Source: an uncultured Bacteroidales bacterium (GTDB lineage Bacteria; Bacteroidota; Bacteroidia; Bacteroidales; P3). Taken from it: a stretch of 64,000 nucleotides of DNA. Shown here in pieces: positions 40,131 through 49,265 of the stretch (positions within the stretch are counted from its first letter, which is position 1; every line of letters begins with the position of its first letter). The position numbers and the translations under genes are program-made. The notes beneath the pieces were generated by a model. It did not search any database. It saw nothing but the letters and a program-made list of their open reading frames with translations, and was not told the origin of the DNA. Where the stretch lies: NCBI GenBank assembly GCA_905233895.1, contig CAJOFL010000020.1:1-64000 (forward strand). Reading direction: 5' to 3'.

Positions 40131-41066
40131 ATGGAAGACCCCGACGTGAAATACATGCAACGGTGCCTACAGCTGTCCGTGTGCGGGCTGGGGCGTGTGC
40201 GGCCCAATCCGCTTGTGGGATGTGTCGTGGTGAAAGACGGACGCATCGTCAGCGAGGGTTTCCATCAGGAATACGGCCACAACCATGCAGAACGCAACGC
40301 ACTGCTGCGAGATGGCGATTTCCGCGGAGCCACACTCTACGTCAACCTCGAACCTTGTTCGCACTACGGCAACACCCCGCCCTGTGCCGACCTCATCATA
40401 GAAAAAGGCATCCGTCGGGTGGTATGCTGCAACGACGACCCCAACCCCCTCGTCGCCGGCAACGGATTTCGCAAACTGGAGGCTGCAGGCATCGAGGTTG
40501 TACGTCATCTGCTTGAAGAAGAGGGGCGTGAGTTGAACCGCCGCTTCTTCACCTTCATGGAGCGGCGCCGCCCCTACATCGTATTGAAATGGGCCGAAAG
40601 CAACGACGGATTTATGGCCCCAAGCCCCTCAGAGGGAAACGCGAGGTACTGGTTGAGTACCCAGAAGCAGAACCGCCTCAACCACTGTTGGCGCACCGAG
40701 GAAGCAGCAATACTGATAGGTTCGGAGACCTACCTCCGCGACCACCCTTCCCTTACGGCCCGCCACTATCTTGGGCCGCAGCCACAACCCGTTGTACTCG
40801 ACCGGCGGGGGCGCCTCAACGATGTTCCATCCAATTGGCTCCACCTTCAGACGGCAACCGTCGAAGAGACCCTTACCGCACTCTACGAACGTAAAATACA
40901 GAGCGTCATAGTTGAAGGTGGCCGTCAAATACTGGATGCATTCATCTCGAGCGGCATTTACGACGAGGTGCGCATCCTGCGCAGCCCGCTCAATCTCGGA
41001 GGCGGCCTGAAGGCCCCCTCCATTCCACCCGTTGCTGTGAGCCGGCTGCTTGTCGTAGAGCCATAG
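40131..41066 (+). CDS. ribD: Bifunctional riboflavin biosynthesis deaminase/reductase
   Basis: 'MQRCLQLSVCGLGRVRPNPLVGCVVVKDGRIVSEGFHQEYGHNHAERNAL', 'YVNLEPCSHYGNTPPCADLII', 'VIVEGGRQILDAFI'. Confidence 0.93.
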   Translation: MEDPDVKYMQRCLQLSVCGLGRVRPNPLVGCVVVKDGRIVSEGFHQEYGHNHAERNALLRDGDFRGATLYVNLEPCSHYGNTPPCADLIIEKGIRRVVCCNDDPNPLVAGNGFRKLEAAGIEVVRHLLEEEGRELNRRFFTFMERRRPYIVLKWAESNDGFMAPSPSEGNARYWLSTQKQNRLNHCWRTEEAAILIGSETYLRDHPSLTARHYLGPQPQPVVLDRRGRLNDVPSNWLHLQTATVEETLTALYERKIQSVIVEGGRQILDAFISSGIYDEVRILRSPLNLGGGLKAPSIPPVAVSRLLVVEP

Positions 41067-41135
41067 ATAGCCAGCGATTCACCTTCGCGAAAGGGTCCTC
41101 CAAAAAATTTATTTGCGTATATCGGAAAAAAAGTG

Positions 41136-41143
41136 TACTTTTG
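41136..41143 (+). promoter_or_regulatory. Bacteroidota-type -7 box TACTTTTG
   Basis: 'aaagtgtacttttgcagcg' upstream of the 41180 ORF. Confidence 0.55.
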
Positions 41144-41179
41144 CAGCGCTTTTAATAGTGTGAACGAGACTGCAAAATA

Positions 41180-41476
41180 ATGTTCGACTTCGAGACAACA
41201 GTTGCCGGTATAGAGCACAAAGTGAGGTTGTTGGCCGACGAGGTGGCGCGGCTGAGGACGGCGTTGTGCGAGAAGGAGGACCAGTGTCGCTCCCTGGAAA
41301 AAGCATTGGAAAACAAAGAAATATTAATAAACAACCTAAAAGAAGAAAACAAAGTAATCAAGTTAGGGAACAGGCTAACGGAGAATGGCAACAGCACAGA
41401 GTTGAAACTGAAGATAAACCAGATGATTCGCGCAATAGACAAGAGTCTGGAGATAATTAAAAACCAGGAGATTTGA
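41180..41476 (+). CDS. Small coiled-coil protein preceding zapA
   Basis: 98 aa, heptad-rich 'GIEHKVRLLADEVARLRTALCEKEDQCRSLEKALENKEILINNLKEENKVIKLG'; close to a promoter box and directly adjacent to zapA. Confidence 0.7.
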   Translation: MFDFETTVAGIEHKVRLLADEVARLRTALCEKEDQCRSLEKALENKEILINNLKEENKVIKLGNRLTENGNSTELKLKINQMIRAIDKSLEIIKNQEI

Positions 41477-41769
41477 TGGAAACAGTTGCAGCATCGGTAG
41501 CAATACTTGGACGTACGTACAAACTCCGCGTTGCAGCGGAGGATGAGGAGGCATTGCGCAAAGCAGCCGAAGCGATTGACACACAAGCCAAGAACTACGG
41601 CAACCTCTATGCCTACAACGACCATCAGGATCTGCTGGCTATGGTGGCACTGACGCAAATCACCCAACTGACCAAGATACAGAACTCGCTGCGCTACAAG
41701 GATACCGACCTGGCGCAGAAACTGCAGTCAATAGACAGTGTGCTCGACGGTATACTGCATCCGGTCTGA
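41476..41769 (+). CDS. zapA: Cell division protein ZapA
   Basis: 'ASVAILGRTYKLRVAAEDEEALRKAAEAIDTQAKNYGNLYAYNDHQDLLAMVALTQITQL'. Confidence 0.85.
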   Translation: METVAASVAILGRTYKLRVAAEDEEALRKAAEAIDTQAKNYGNLYAYNDHQDLLAMVALTQITQLTKIQNSLRYKDTDLAQKLQSIDSVLDGILHPV

Positions 41770-41774
41770 ATCAG

Positions 41775-41925
41775 TTTGTAAACTCAACACCATTCAAATA
41801 CCGAGTCAGCTCAGGGGTGGGTAAGCTGTATGGCCGATACACCCGGCGCTCAAATCCTACATTCCCAGGGTTTACCACAACTCAGCAGTACCGGATGCGG
41901 TTTTTCTGACCAAAAACCTGTGCAA
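41775..41925 (+). ncRNA. ssrS: Probable 6S RNA (ends approximate)
   Basis: ~200-nt non-coding gap between zapA and rny, the usual 6S neighbourhood. Partially complementary outer arms ('ccgagtcagctcag' / 'ctcagcagtaccgg'), 'gtgggtaa' opposite 'tttaccac', and perfect apical hairpin TGTAT-ggccg-ATACA at 41827-41841. Confidence 0.45.
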
Positions 41926-41977
41926 AAGCCCTCACAACGCCGACCTCCCTGCAACAAACAAAAACTCAACACACACT

Positions 41978-43519
41978 ATGACAGTATTATGGATTATATT
42001 CGGACTGGTGGCCGGCGGCGGAATAGGCGTCTTGTTGACCACCACGGTACTGCGCAAAAGCCTGCTCAGCAAAAGCCAGCAGGTGCTCAAAGATGCCGAA
42101 GAAAAAGGTGAAATCATCAAGAAAGAAGGTGAACTCAAGGCAAAAGAACGCTCTCTTCAGCTGCAACGCGAGCACGACAAGCGCGTTAGTGAGCAGAACA
42201 ACAAGATGCGCGAAGCCGAGAACAAACTTAAACAGCGTGAGCAAACCCTCAACCAGAAAGTCGACGAACTCCAGAAGAAAAGTGCTGAACTCAAAGGGGT
42301 CAGCGACAAGCTCAACGTCGAAATCGAGAGCCTCCACAAACGCCAGGCCGAAGTGGAGAAAGTCTACCGCGAAAGCGTCAGCAAACTGGAGCACATCGCC
42401 GGCATGAGCGCCGACGAAGCCAAACAGCAGCTCATCGAAAGTATGACCGACGAGGCACGCGCCGAAGCCAGCACCACCATCATGGACATCGTCGAGGAGG
42501 CCAAAATCACCGCTAACGAGCAAGCCAAGAAAATCGTCATCCAGAGCATTCAGCGCACCGCCACCGAAGCTGCCGTCGAGAATACCGTTAGCGTATTCAA
42601 CCTTGAAAACGAGGAAGTCAAAGGCCGTATCATCGGTCGCGAAGGTCGTAACATCCGTACCCTTGAGAACCTCACCGGCGTGGAAATCATCATCGACGAC
42701 TCGCCCGACGCCATTATCATCAGTGGATTCGACCCCGTCCGCCGTGAGATAGCACGCCTCTCGCTCCACAAACTGGTCACCGACGGCCGCATCCACCCTG
42801 CCCGCATCGAGGAAGTGGTAGCCAAAACCCGCCGCCAGATTGAACAGGAAATCAACGAAGTGGGTAAGCGCACCTGCATCGACCTCGGTATCCCCAATCT
42901 CAACCACGAGCTTATGCGCATGGTGGGCCGTATGAAATACCGCTCCTCCTATGGCCAAAACCTCCTGCAACACAGTCGCGAAGTGGCCAACCTCGCCGCC
43001 ACAATGGCCGCCGAACTGGGTCTCAACCCCAAAATGGCCAAACGTGCAGGTCTTCTTCACGACATCGGTAAAGTACCCGAGACCGACCCCGAGCTGCCGC
43101 ATGCCATCTTCGGCATGAAACTGGCCGAAAAATACAAAGAGCATCCCGACATCTGTAACGCCATTGGTGCTCACCACGACGAGATGGAAATGAACAACCT
43201 CATCTCGCCCATCATCCAGGTGGCCGACGCCATCAGCGGTGCCCGTCCCGGTGCCCGCCGCGAGGTGGTCGAAGCCTATATCAACCGCCTTAAGAAACTT
43301 GAGGATATGGCAATGTCTTACCCAGGAGTAGTGAAAACCTATGCCATCCAAGCTGGCCGCGAATTGCGCGTTATTGTCGGTGCCGACAAGGTGAGCGACA
43401 TTGAGGCCAACAAACTCAGCTACGATCTCTCCAAGCAAATCCAAAGTGAGATGACATACCCAGGACAAATCAAGGTCACTGTCATCCGCGAAACCCGTGC
43501 TATCAACTACGCCAAGTAA
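41978..43519 (+). CDS. rny: Ribonuclease Y
   Basis: N-terminal TM plus long coiled coil; KH '[48 protein letters not shown]'; HD '[29 protein letters not shown]'. Confidence 0.95.
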   Translation: MTVLWIIFGLVAGGGIGVLLTTTVLRKSLLSKSQQVLKDAEEKGEIIKKEGELKAKERSLQLQREHDKRVSEQNNKMREAENKLKQREQTLNQKVDELQKKSAELKGVSDKLNVEIESLHKRQAEVEKVYRESVSKLEHIAGMSADEAKQQLIESMTDEARAEASTTIMDIVEEAKITANEQAKKIVIQSIQRTATEAAVENTVSVFNLENEEVKGRIIGREGRNIRTLENLTGVEIIIDDSPDAIIISGFDPVRREIARLSLHKLVTDGRIHPARIEEVVAKTRRQIEQEINEVGKRTCIDLGIPNLNHELMRMVGRMKYRSSYGQNLLQHSREVANLAATMAAELGLNPKMAKRAGLLHDIGKVPETDPELPHAIFGMKLAEKYKEHPDICNAIGAHHDEMEMNNLISPIIQVADAISGARPGARREVVEAYINRLKKLEDMAMSYPGVVKTYAIQAGRELRVIVGADKVSDIEANKLSYDLSKQIQSEMTYPGQIKVTVIRETRAINYAK

Positions 43520-44488
43520 ATGCTCCTCAACGCTATACACTGGAACGTCGACCCCATTGCCATCCACATCGGCAGCGGAGGTTTACGCTGGTATTCGCTC
43601 GGATTTCTGCTCGCCTTCGGCGTTGGTTACTGGATATTAAGCCGCATGTACAAACGCGAGAAAATCGACTCGCGCTACCTCGACAGTCTGGTCATCTACA
43701 TCTTCCTCGCCGTACTCCTGGGCGCCCGACTGGGCCACTGCCTCTTCTACGACTTCGGCTACTACTTCACCGCAGAACACTGGGTGGAGATATTCTGGCC
43801 CTTCTCCGGCGGACACTTCGTGGGCTACCAGGGGCTCGCCTCACACGGTGCAGCTTTTGCCATCCTCCTGGCCTTATGGCTCTACTGGCGCAAGTACAGC
43901 ATGAATCCATGGTGGATACTAGACCGTATGGTCATCGTCGTAGCCCTTGGAGGTGCCTTTATCCGATGTGGTAACCTTTTCAACAGTGAAATCTACGGCA
44001 CCACCACCGACCTCCCTTGGGGATTCATCTTCGAGCGTAACGGGGAAGTGGAACCCAAGCATCCCACCGGACTCTATGAGGCCCTCTCATATCTGACCAT
44101 CTTCGCCGTATCGCTGTGGTACTACAGACACAAGAAAGGCGCCTTTAAGACCGGCTCAATCTTCGGATGGTGGCTCGTGGCCCTTTTCGGCGCGCGCTTC
44201 CTCATTGAATTCGTCAAAACCAACGGCGTCATAGAGGGGAGCGACCTTCTCAAAGGCCAGTGGCTCAGCATCCCCTTCATCGTCGGCGGCCTCGTAATAG
44301 CCTGGCTCGCAGCCAAAGGCAAACTCCCCCAGGGTGCTTTTCCGAAAGGAGAGAACACGGCCATCGTGGCCAAATGGAAAGAGAAAGATCTCAAAGAAAA
44401 ACGCAAGAATGCAGAGCGCGAAAAACGCATACAAGAAATGAAAAAAGAGCTTGAAAAGCGCAAACAAGAAAAGAATAACAAGAAATGA
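43520..44488 (+). CDS. lgt: Prolipoprotein diacylglyceryl transferase
   Basis: 'GLRWYSLGFLLAFGVGYWI', 'GARLGHCLFYDFGYY', 'GLASHGAAFAI', 'GGAFIRCGNLFNSEIYG', 'HPTGLYEAL'. Confidence 0.93.
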   Translation: MLLNAIHWNVDPIAIHIGSGGLRWYSLGFLLAFGVGYWILSRMYKREKIDSRYLDSLVIYIFLAVLLGARLGHCLFYDFGYYFTAEHWVEIFWPFSGGHFVGYQGLASHGAAFAILLALWLYWRKYSMNPWWILDRMVIVVALGGAFIRCGNLFNSEIYGTTTDLPWGFIFERNGEVEPKHPTGLYEALSYLTIFAVSLWYYRHKKGAFKTGSIFGWWLVALFGARFLIEFVKTNGVIEGSDLLKGQWLSIPFIVGGLVIAWLAAKGKLPQGAFPKGENTAIVAKWKEKDLKEKRKNAEREKRIQEMKKELEKRKQEKNNKK

Positions 44489-45231
44489 AAACACTCATAT
44501 TGGTACGCCACGGAGAAAGCGCGTGGAACAAACTCAACTTATTCACCGGTTGGACCGATGTAGACCTCACTGAAGCTGGTTTGGTCGAAGCCTGGGAGGC
44601 CGGCAAACTGCTGAAAGCAGAAGGCTACCGTCCTGAACTTTGCTTCACCTCCTATCTCAAACGCGCCGTAAAGACTCTCAACCAGATGCTCGACGCAATG
44701 GATATGGACTGGCTACCCGTGCAGAAAAGCTGGCGCCTCAACGAGAAGAGCTACGGTGCCATACAGGGGCTCAACAAAGCCGACACCGCCGCCAAGTACG
44801 GCGACGAACAGGTGCTCCTCTGGCGCCGCTCGTTCGACGTGCAGCCCCCTGCGCTCGACCTCAACGAAGAGCGTTCGCCACGCATGGATCCACGCTACAA
44901 CGAGATTCCCGACAATCTCATCCCCCTCACCGAGAGCCTGAAGGATACTATCGAGCGTCTTATGCCCTACTATCGCGGAACTATCCTCCCCGCTTTCGAA
45001 AACCGCAACACACTCCTTGTTGTCGCACACGGAAACTCGTTGCGCGGCATCGTCAAAGAACTCAAAGGTATGTCGAACGAGGAGATTATCAAGTTCAATT
45101 TGCCTACCGCGGTGCCCTATGTGTTCAAATTTGACGACCGCATGAATCTTGTGAGCGATGAATTTCTCGGCGACCCTGAAGTAATCGCCGCCAAGATGCA
45201 AAGCGTTGCAAATCAAGCGAAGAAGAAGTAG
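44485..45231 (+). CDS. gpmA: 2,3-bisphosphoglycerate-dependent phosphoglycerate mutase
   Basis: 'LVRHGESAWNKLNLFTGWTDVDLTEAGLVEAWEAGKLL', 'NEKSYGAIQGLNKADTAAKYG', 'VVAHGNSLRGIVKELKGMSNEEI'. Confidence 0.95.
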   Translation: MKTLILVRHGESAWNKLNLFTGWTDVDLTEAGLVEAWEAGKLLKAEGYRPELCFTSYLKRAVKTLNQMLDAMDMDWLPVQKSWRLNEKSYGAIQGLNKADTAAKYGDEQVLLWRRSFDVQPPALDLNEERSPRMDPRYNEIPDNLIPLTESLKDTIERLMPYYRGTILPAFENRNTLLVVAHGNSLRGIVKELKGMSNEEIIKFNLPTAVPYVFKFDDRMNLVSDEFLGDPEVIAAKMQSVANQAKKK

Positions 45232-45302
45232 AGCAAGGAAGACTAACGATAAAGCTGCAGGGGTGAATTGAAAAAAAATTTTGTCAGTTGGAAAAATGTT
45301 CG

Positions 45303-45310
45303 TACTTTTG
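45303..45310 (+). promoter_or_regulatory. Bacteroidota-type -7 box TACTTTTG upstream of the tRNA cluster
   Basis: 'aaaatgttcgtacttttgcaccc'. Confidence 0.55.
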
Positions 45311-45365
45311 CACCCGCTTTTGAGAGATGAGAGAGCGGTGCTTTTAAGTCAGACCAAAGACACAC

Positions 45366-45456
45366 GGAGAGGTGGGTGAGTGGCTGAAACCAACAGTTTG
45401 CTAAACTGTCGTACTCGATTAGGGTACCGGGGGTTCGAATCCCCCCTTCTCCGCCA
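45366..45456 (+). tRNA. tRNA-Ser(GCT)
   Basis: GGAGAGGTGGGTGAGTGGCTGAAACCAACAGTTTGCTAAACTGTCGTACTCG...GGGGGTTCGAATCCCCCCTTCTCCGCCA; anticodon GCT, long variable arm, encoded CCA. Confidence 0.92.
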
Positions 45457-45480
45457 AAAGACGCCCAAAGGCGTCTTTTT
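45457..45480 (+). terminator. Terminator after tRNA-Ser
   Basis: AAAGACGCC-CAAA-GGCGTCTTT followed by Ts. Confidence 0.7.
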
Positions 45481-45499
45481 TTATGGTGCAATTGCCATT

Positions 45500-45574
45500 C
45501 GGGGCATAGCGAAGCCCGGTTATCGCGCCTGCTTTGGGAGCAGGAGATCCCCAGTTCGAATCTGGGTGCCCCGA
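45500..45574 (+). tRNA. tRNA-Pro(TGG)
   Basis: CGGGGCATAGCGAAGCCCGGTTATCGCGCCTGCTTTGGGAGCAGGAGATCCCCAGTTCGAATCTGGGTGCCCCGA; anticodon TGG; CCA not encoded. Confidence 0.92.
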
Positions 45575-45583
45575 CGAGAGATT

Positions 45584-45660
45584 GGCCCTGTAGCTCAGCT
45601 GGATAGAGCGAGAGTCTTCTAAACTCTAGGTCCTGCGTTCGAGTCGCAGCAGGGTCACCA
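45584..45660 (+). tRNA. tRNA-Arg(TCT)
   Basis: GGCCCTGTAGCTCAGCTGGATAGAGCGAGAGTCTTCTAAACTCTAGGTCCTGCGTTCGAGTCGCAGCAGGGTCACCA; anticodon TCT; encoded CCA. Confidence 0.92.
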
Positions 45661-45667
45661 AAGATGA

Positions 45668-45698
45668 TAGCCCGACCTGTGTGTCGGGTTATTTTTTG
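45668..45698 (+). terminator. Terminator after the tRNA cluster
   Basis: TAGCCCGAC-ctgtgt-GTCGGGTTA followed by TTTTTT. Confidence 0.8.
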
Positions 45699-45775
45699 AA
45701 ACGCATCTACCAGTGTATACGAAAATCCACACATTTCGGACAAGTATCGAGGGGAGGTTTTTCTTGGGGTCAACT

Positions 45776-45874
45776 CCGTATTAAGTCCGTGATGACTCCG
45801 TGTTAAGTCCGTGATAAGACAGTGTGACCACCTACCTGAGTGCTACCTGACCCTTTGTCAACCCTATGTTAAAT
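45776..45874. repeat. Intergenic 11-bp-period array, copy 2
   Basis: CCGTATTAAGT|CCGTGATGACT|CCGTGTTAAGT|CCGTGATAAGA|CAGTGTGACCA|CCTACCTGAGT|GCTACCTGACC|CTTTGTCAACC|CTATGTTAAAT; related to 38372-38459. Confidence 0.8.
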
Positions 45875-45886
45875 CGGAGGCTACCC

Positions 45887-45907
45887 GGTAACTGGTAACC
45901 GGTAACT
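45887..45907. repeat. 3 x 7-bp GGTAACT/C array, copy 2
   Basis: GGTAACT|GGTAACC|GGTAACT followed by CGTATTGC. Confidence 0.75.
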
Positions 45908-46007
45908 CGTATTGCCATCAGGTTCTTGAATGGATGTTTTTTTATAATTTCTGACCAACAGACACACCGTTCCCTATTTTTTTACATCGCGTATTACTTT
46001 TTTTTCG

Positions 46008-46015
46008 TATTTTTG
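46008..46015 (+). promoter_or_regulatory. Bacteroidota-type -7 box TATTTTTG
   Basis: 'ttttcgtatttttgcattt' just upstream of the 46038 start. Confidence 0.55.
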
Positions 46016-46037
46016 CATTTTAATACAAGCCATCAGA

Positions 46038-48290
46038 ATGAAAAAACACTTAATAATATTATCACTTATCCTGTTGGTATTAAGCACACTGCGAATTACG
46101 GCACAAACGGTCGACTCGGTCGATGTCATTGACTACGACCTCTCGCTCGACCTCTCGAACGGGGCGCCGTTCGCTGCAAGGGCGGTATTGACGGTACGAC
46201 TAGAACGTGCTATCGAGACGATGAGTCTTCAGCTAATGGGGAATGTCGACTCGTTGAAGGTGAACGTATTAGCTGTTGCCGAACCTGATCTGGCACAGAT
46301 ACCGGTATCCGGCATTGCACCAAACGACACGTTCACTGTCATTGTTGTATATCACGGCCGCAACTATGTGGAGAGCTACGGTTGGGGAGGATTCCACTTC
46401 GACAACGACATGAGCTATAACCTCGGTGTGGCATTCAACGAGGATCCGCACTCAATCGGGCGGGCGATGTTCCCCTGCCGCGATAATTTCACCGACAAGG
46501 CCACCTACACGCTGCGTGTGAAAACCCGTAACGGCTGGACGTCCGAGTGCGGCGGGATTAAGCAGAGTGCAACGGTGGATACCGCCGGTTGCGAACACAG
46601 CGTATGGCGCATAGGATGGCCCACACCTCCCTACCTGGTATCCGTAAGTCAGGCCAACTATCGCAAGATACAGACCACCGCAGCTGGTTATCCGATGACC
46701 CTCGGCTTCACCACCCAAGACAGCGCAATGGTGGCGCAGACGTTCCAGCAGATGGACGCCGTAGTGCCGATGTTCGAGCAATGTTTCGGGCCCTACCGCT
46801 GGGAAAGGATTGGATATATCGCCACCAAGAAGGGCTCGATGGAACATGTGAATAACATTGCCCTCTCGCGCTCGTTTATGGCGGACCCCACATCACAATA
46901 CGGATGCATCACCATACCACACGAATTCGGCCACGCATGGTTCGGCAACCTCGTCACCTGCCGCACCGAGGCAGACATGTGGTTCAATGAAGGCGGAGCC
47001 TCGTTCACCAGCGAAGTGGCACGTGAAGCCACCGACGGGCACGAGGCGGCCATCAAATTCTACCAAGAAAACCTTGAGAGCGTAATACGTACCACACATG
47101 TGACCGACGGAGCCTACCTTCCCTTGAGCCCGATGCCGCACTCGCTCACCTACGGTTCAACCACCTACGACAAGGGGGCGCTCGTATGGCACTCGCTGCG
47201 CGGCTATCTGGGCGATTCGGTATTCTACGCCGCCATGCGGCGCCTGTTTGCTGAAAAGGCTTTCGACAACGTCGATGCCTTTGAGGTACGCGATAGTCTT
47301 TCGGCATTTACCGGCGTAAACCTCACCGATTTCTTTGACTTCCACGTCTTCACCCCAGGTTTTATCGACTATTACATCAACCTGATAAACGACACGCTCT
47401 ACATCAGGCAACAAGGAGTGGGCACAGACTCTATCATGCGGTCGAGCCGCATACCAGTGACTTTTGTGGCCGCCGACGGCCAAAACGAGAAACGTTGGTT
47501 TAGTCTCTCGGGAACCGATACCGCAATTGCTGTTACAGGTCTACCCTTCACCCCCCGCTACTGCCTGCTTGACCGCGATTGTGAAATCTCCGACGCAGCC
47601 ACTCGCGGCGAGAAACTGCTCAATAGTCACGGACGGCATGCGTTTTCTTCGACCCACTTCACCGCCAATGTATCCTCAAACAGCAACCAGAACATCATGT
47701 ACGTCGACCACCATTGGGGCCACCCCGACGGACTGGATACCATTGAGGGCGTGGTGCGCTCAGCCGGACGTTACTGGATTATCGACGGCGACTTTGACCA
47801 TACCAGCGGAATTGGCGGCCGATTCGATTACTCATGCACCAGCGGACTAGACGCAGGCTTCTACGACAACGTGCAATCCATCGACTCGATTGCATTGATG
47901 CACCGATGGAACAGCCGCTCTCCCTGGAGGTGCATCTCGCACTACCATTCTTCAACCTCAGAAGGCTATTTTACCTGCACCCTTATGCCTGGTGAATATA
48001 CGCTGGCTGTTGTCGATACCGCCCTGTTGGACATAAACCACACTTCACCCCTCGCCCCTAACACAACCCTTTTCCCAAATCCACTGCACCATGGAGAGGC
48101 ACTAACCTTCAAAGCGCCGTTCGACGGGCTATACGACATCACCATTCTCGACGCTACAGGCCGGAAAATATGGAGTAAGAAAGGATGTCATCAAGGCCGC
48201 CGCCTGCACCCCAACCTGCCTGCTGGAACATATTTAGTCATAATTGAAAATAAAAGTGTATCTTTGCAATCGAAATTAATACAACTATGA
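46038..48290 (+). CDS. Secreted M1-family metalloaminopeptidase with T9SS sorting domain
   Basis: Zn motif 'IPHEFGHAWFGNLVTCRTEADMWFNEGGASF' (HExxH-x18-E); signal peptide; C-terminal 'PNTTLFPNPLHHGEALTFKAPFDGLYDITILDATGRKIWSKKG...LPAGTYLVIIENKSVSLQSKLIQL'. Confidence 0.88.
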   Translation: MKKHLIILSLILLVLSTLRITAQTVDSVDVIDYDLSLDLSNGAPFAARAVLTVRLERAIETMSLQLMGNVDSLKVNVLAVAEPDLAQIPVSGIAPNDTFTVIVVYHGRNYVESYGWGGFHFDNDMSYNLGVAFNEDPHSIGRAMFPCRDNFTDKATYTLRVKTRNGWTSECGGIKQSATVDTAGCEHSVWRIGWPTPPYLVSVSQANYRKIQTTAAGYPMTLGFTTQDSAMVAQTFQQMDAVVPMFEQCFGPYRWERIGYIATKKGSMEHVNNIALSRSFMADPTSQYGCITIPHEFGHAWFGNLVTCRTEADMWFNEGGASFTSEVAREATDGHEAAIKFYQENLESVIRTTHVTDGAYLPLSPMPHSLTYGSTTYDKGALVWHSLRGYLGDSVFYAAMRRLFAEKAFDNVDAFEVRDSLSAFTGVNLTDFFDFHVFTPGFIDYYINLINDTLYIRQQGVGTDSIMRSSRIPVTFVAADGQNEKRWFSLSGTDTAIAVTGLPFTPRYCLLDRDCEISDAATRGEKLLNSHGRHAFSSTHFTANVSSNSNQNIMYVDHHWGHPDGLDTIEGVVRSAGRYWIIDGDFDHTSGIGGRFDYSCTSGLDAGFYDNVQSIDSIALMHRWNSRSPWRCISHYHSSTSEGYFTCTLMPGEYTLAVVDTALLDINHTSPLAPNTTLFPNPLHHGEALTFKAPFDGLYDITILDATGRKIWSKKGCHQGRRLHPNLPAGTYLVIIENKSVSLQSKLIQL

Positions 48291-48904
48291 GCAAAATAAA
48301 GACCCTGTTATTAATCTCATTACTAAGCCTTTCGCTGTCAGTAAACGCCCAATTTTCGCAGCTTGGCCCAAAGAACGAATTTATGATAAAGGTCGAGGGA
48401 GGCTACGCTCCCTTCATGGGGAACACCGGTGAAGCCGGTGACTTCGGCTACTATCTCAGCAAATTCCACCATGCTGCCACATTAAACGTAATGGCTGGAA
48501 TCAATATCAGTCAGGACTGGTTCGTAGGCGGCGGCGTGGGAGTGAACTACTACCACAACCTAAAGCAAGGGCTGGCCGACCCATACCCCGGAGTCAACTT
48601 CTTCGTTGACTTCGATTTCCGTCCTATATGGAAAGCCGTTATGGGGCTTGACTATCAGCCCACCACCATCAAGTTCGCCCCCCTCGTGGGTGGTCGTGCC
48701 GGCGGTAGTCTGCTTATGGGCGATGCCGACCAATACGGTACCACATTCACCCCCATGGCCGAATTCTACGGCGGCATCAACTGGTACTATATGCACGGCC
48801 TGCGCAACATGGAACACAACTGGCACTCATTCTATGCCACCATCGGCGTAGCATTCATGCAGCAGACCGTATTCCTGCCCATACGCCTCGGATGGCGCTG
48901 GTAA
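48287..48904 (+). CDS. Hypothetical outer-membrane beta-barrel protein
   Basis: Signal peptide 'MSKIKTLLLISLLSLSLSVNAQFS'; alternating aromatic strands. Confidence 0.6.
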   Translation: MSKIKTLLLISLLSLSLSVNAQFSQLGPKNEFMIKVEGGYAPFMGNTGEAGDFGYYLSKFHHAATLNVMAGINISQDWFVGGGVGVNYYHNLKQGLADPYPGVNFFVDFDFRPIWKAVMGLDYQPTTIKFAPLVGGRAGGSLLMGDADQYGTTFTPMAEFYGGINWYYMHGLRNMEHNWHSFYATIGVAFMQQTVFLPIRLGWRW

Positions 48905-48918
48905 ACCCCACCTAAACA

Positions 48919-49263
48919 ATGCAAAGCACCCGCCAGAATAAAATCTGCCGCTTAATACAGCAGGATATGGGCGACATCTTCCTTCGCGAGACGAAATCCG
49001 TCTTCGGCCCATCGCTCATAACCGTTACCGGGGTCCGTATAACACCCGACCTTTCCATTGCCCGTATCCACGTGTCGCTAATGATTATTGGCGAAGGAAC
49101 AAAAGAAGGTCTACTGCAACAGATACGCGAAAACACTCCCGACCTACGCCGACGACTGGGTCTGCGAGAAGGAAAGCAGTTGCGTATCATACCGCAGCTT
49201 GAATTCTACCTAGATGACTCGCTCGACTACATCGAAAACATCGAGCGCCTGCTGAAACAATAA
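48919..49263 (+). CDS. rbfA: Ribosome-binding factor A
   Basis: 'MQSTRQNKICRLIQQDMGDIFLRE...LITVTGVRITPDLSIARIHVSLM...LRIIPQLEFYLDDSLDYIENIERLL'. Confidence 0.9.
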   Translation: MQSTRQNKICRLIQQDMGDIFLRETKSVFGPSLITVTGVRITPDLSIARIHVSLMIIGEGTKEGLLQQIRENTPDLRRRLGLREGKQLRIIPQLEFYLDDSLDYIENIERLLKQ

Positions 49264-49265
49264 CA

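Noticed and set aside
41987-43567. 526-aa minus-strand ORF antisense to rny
   Set aside because: Exact antisense shadow of a well-supported rny gene; Phe/Val/Asp-rich composition is what the complement of a Lys/Glu-rich coiled coil gives; no domain recognised.
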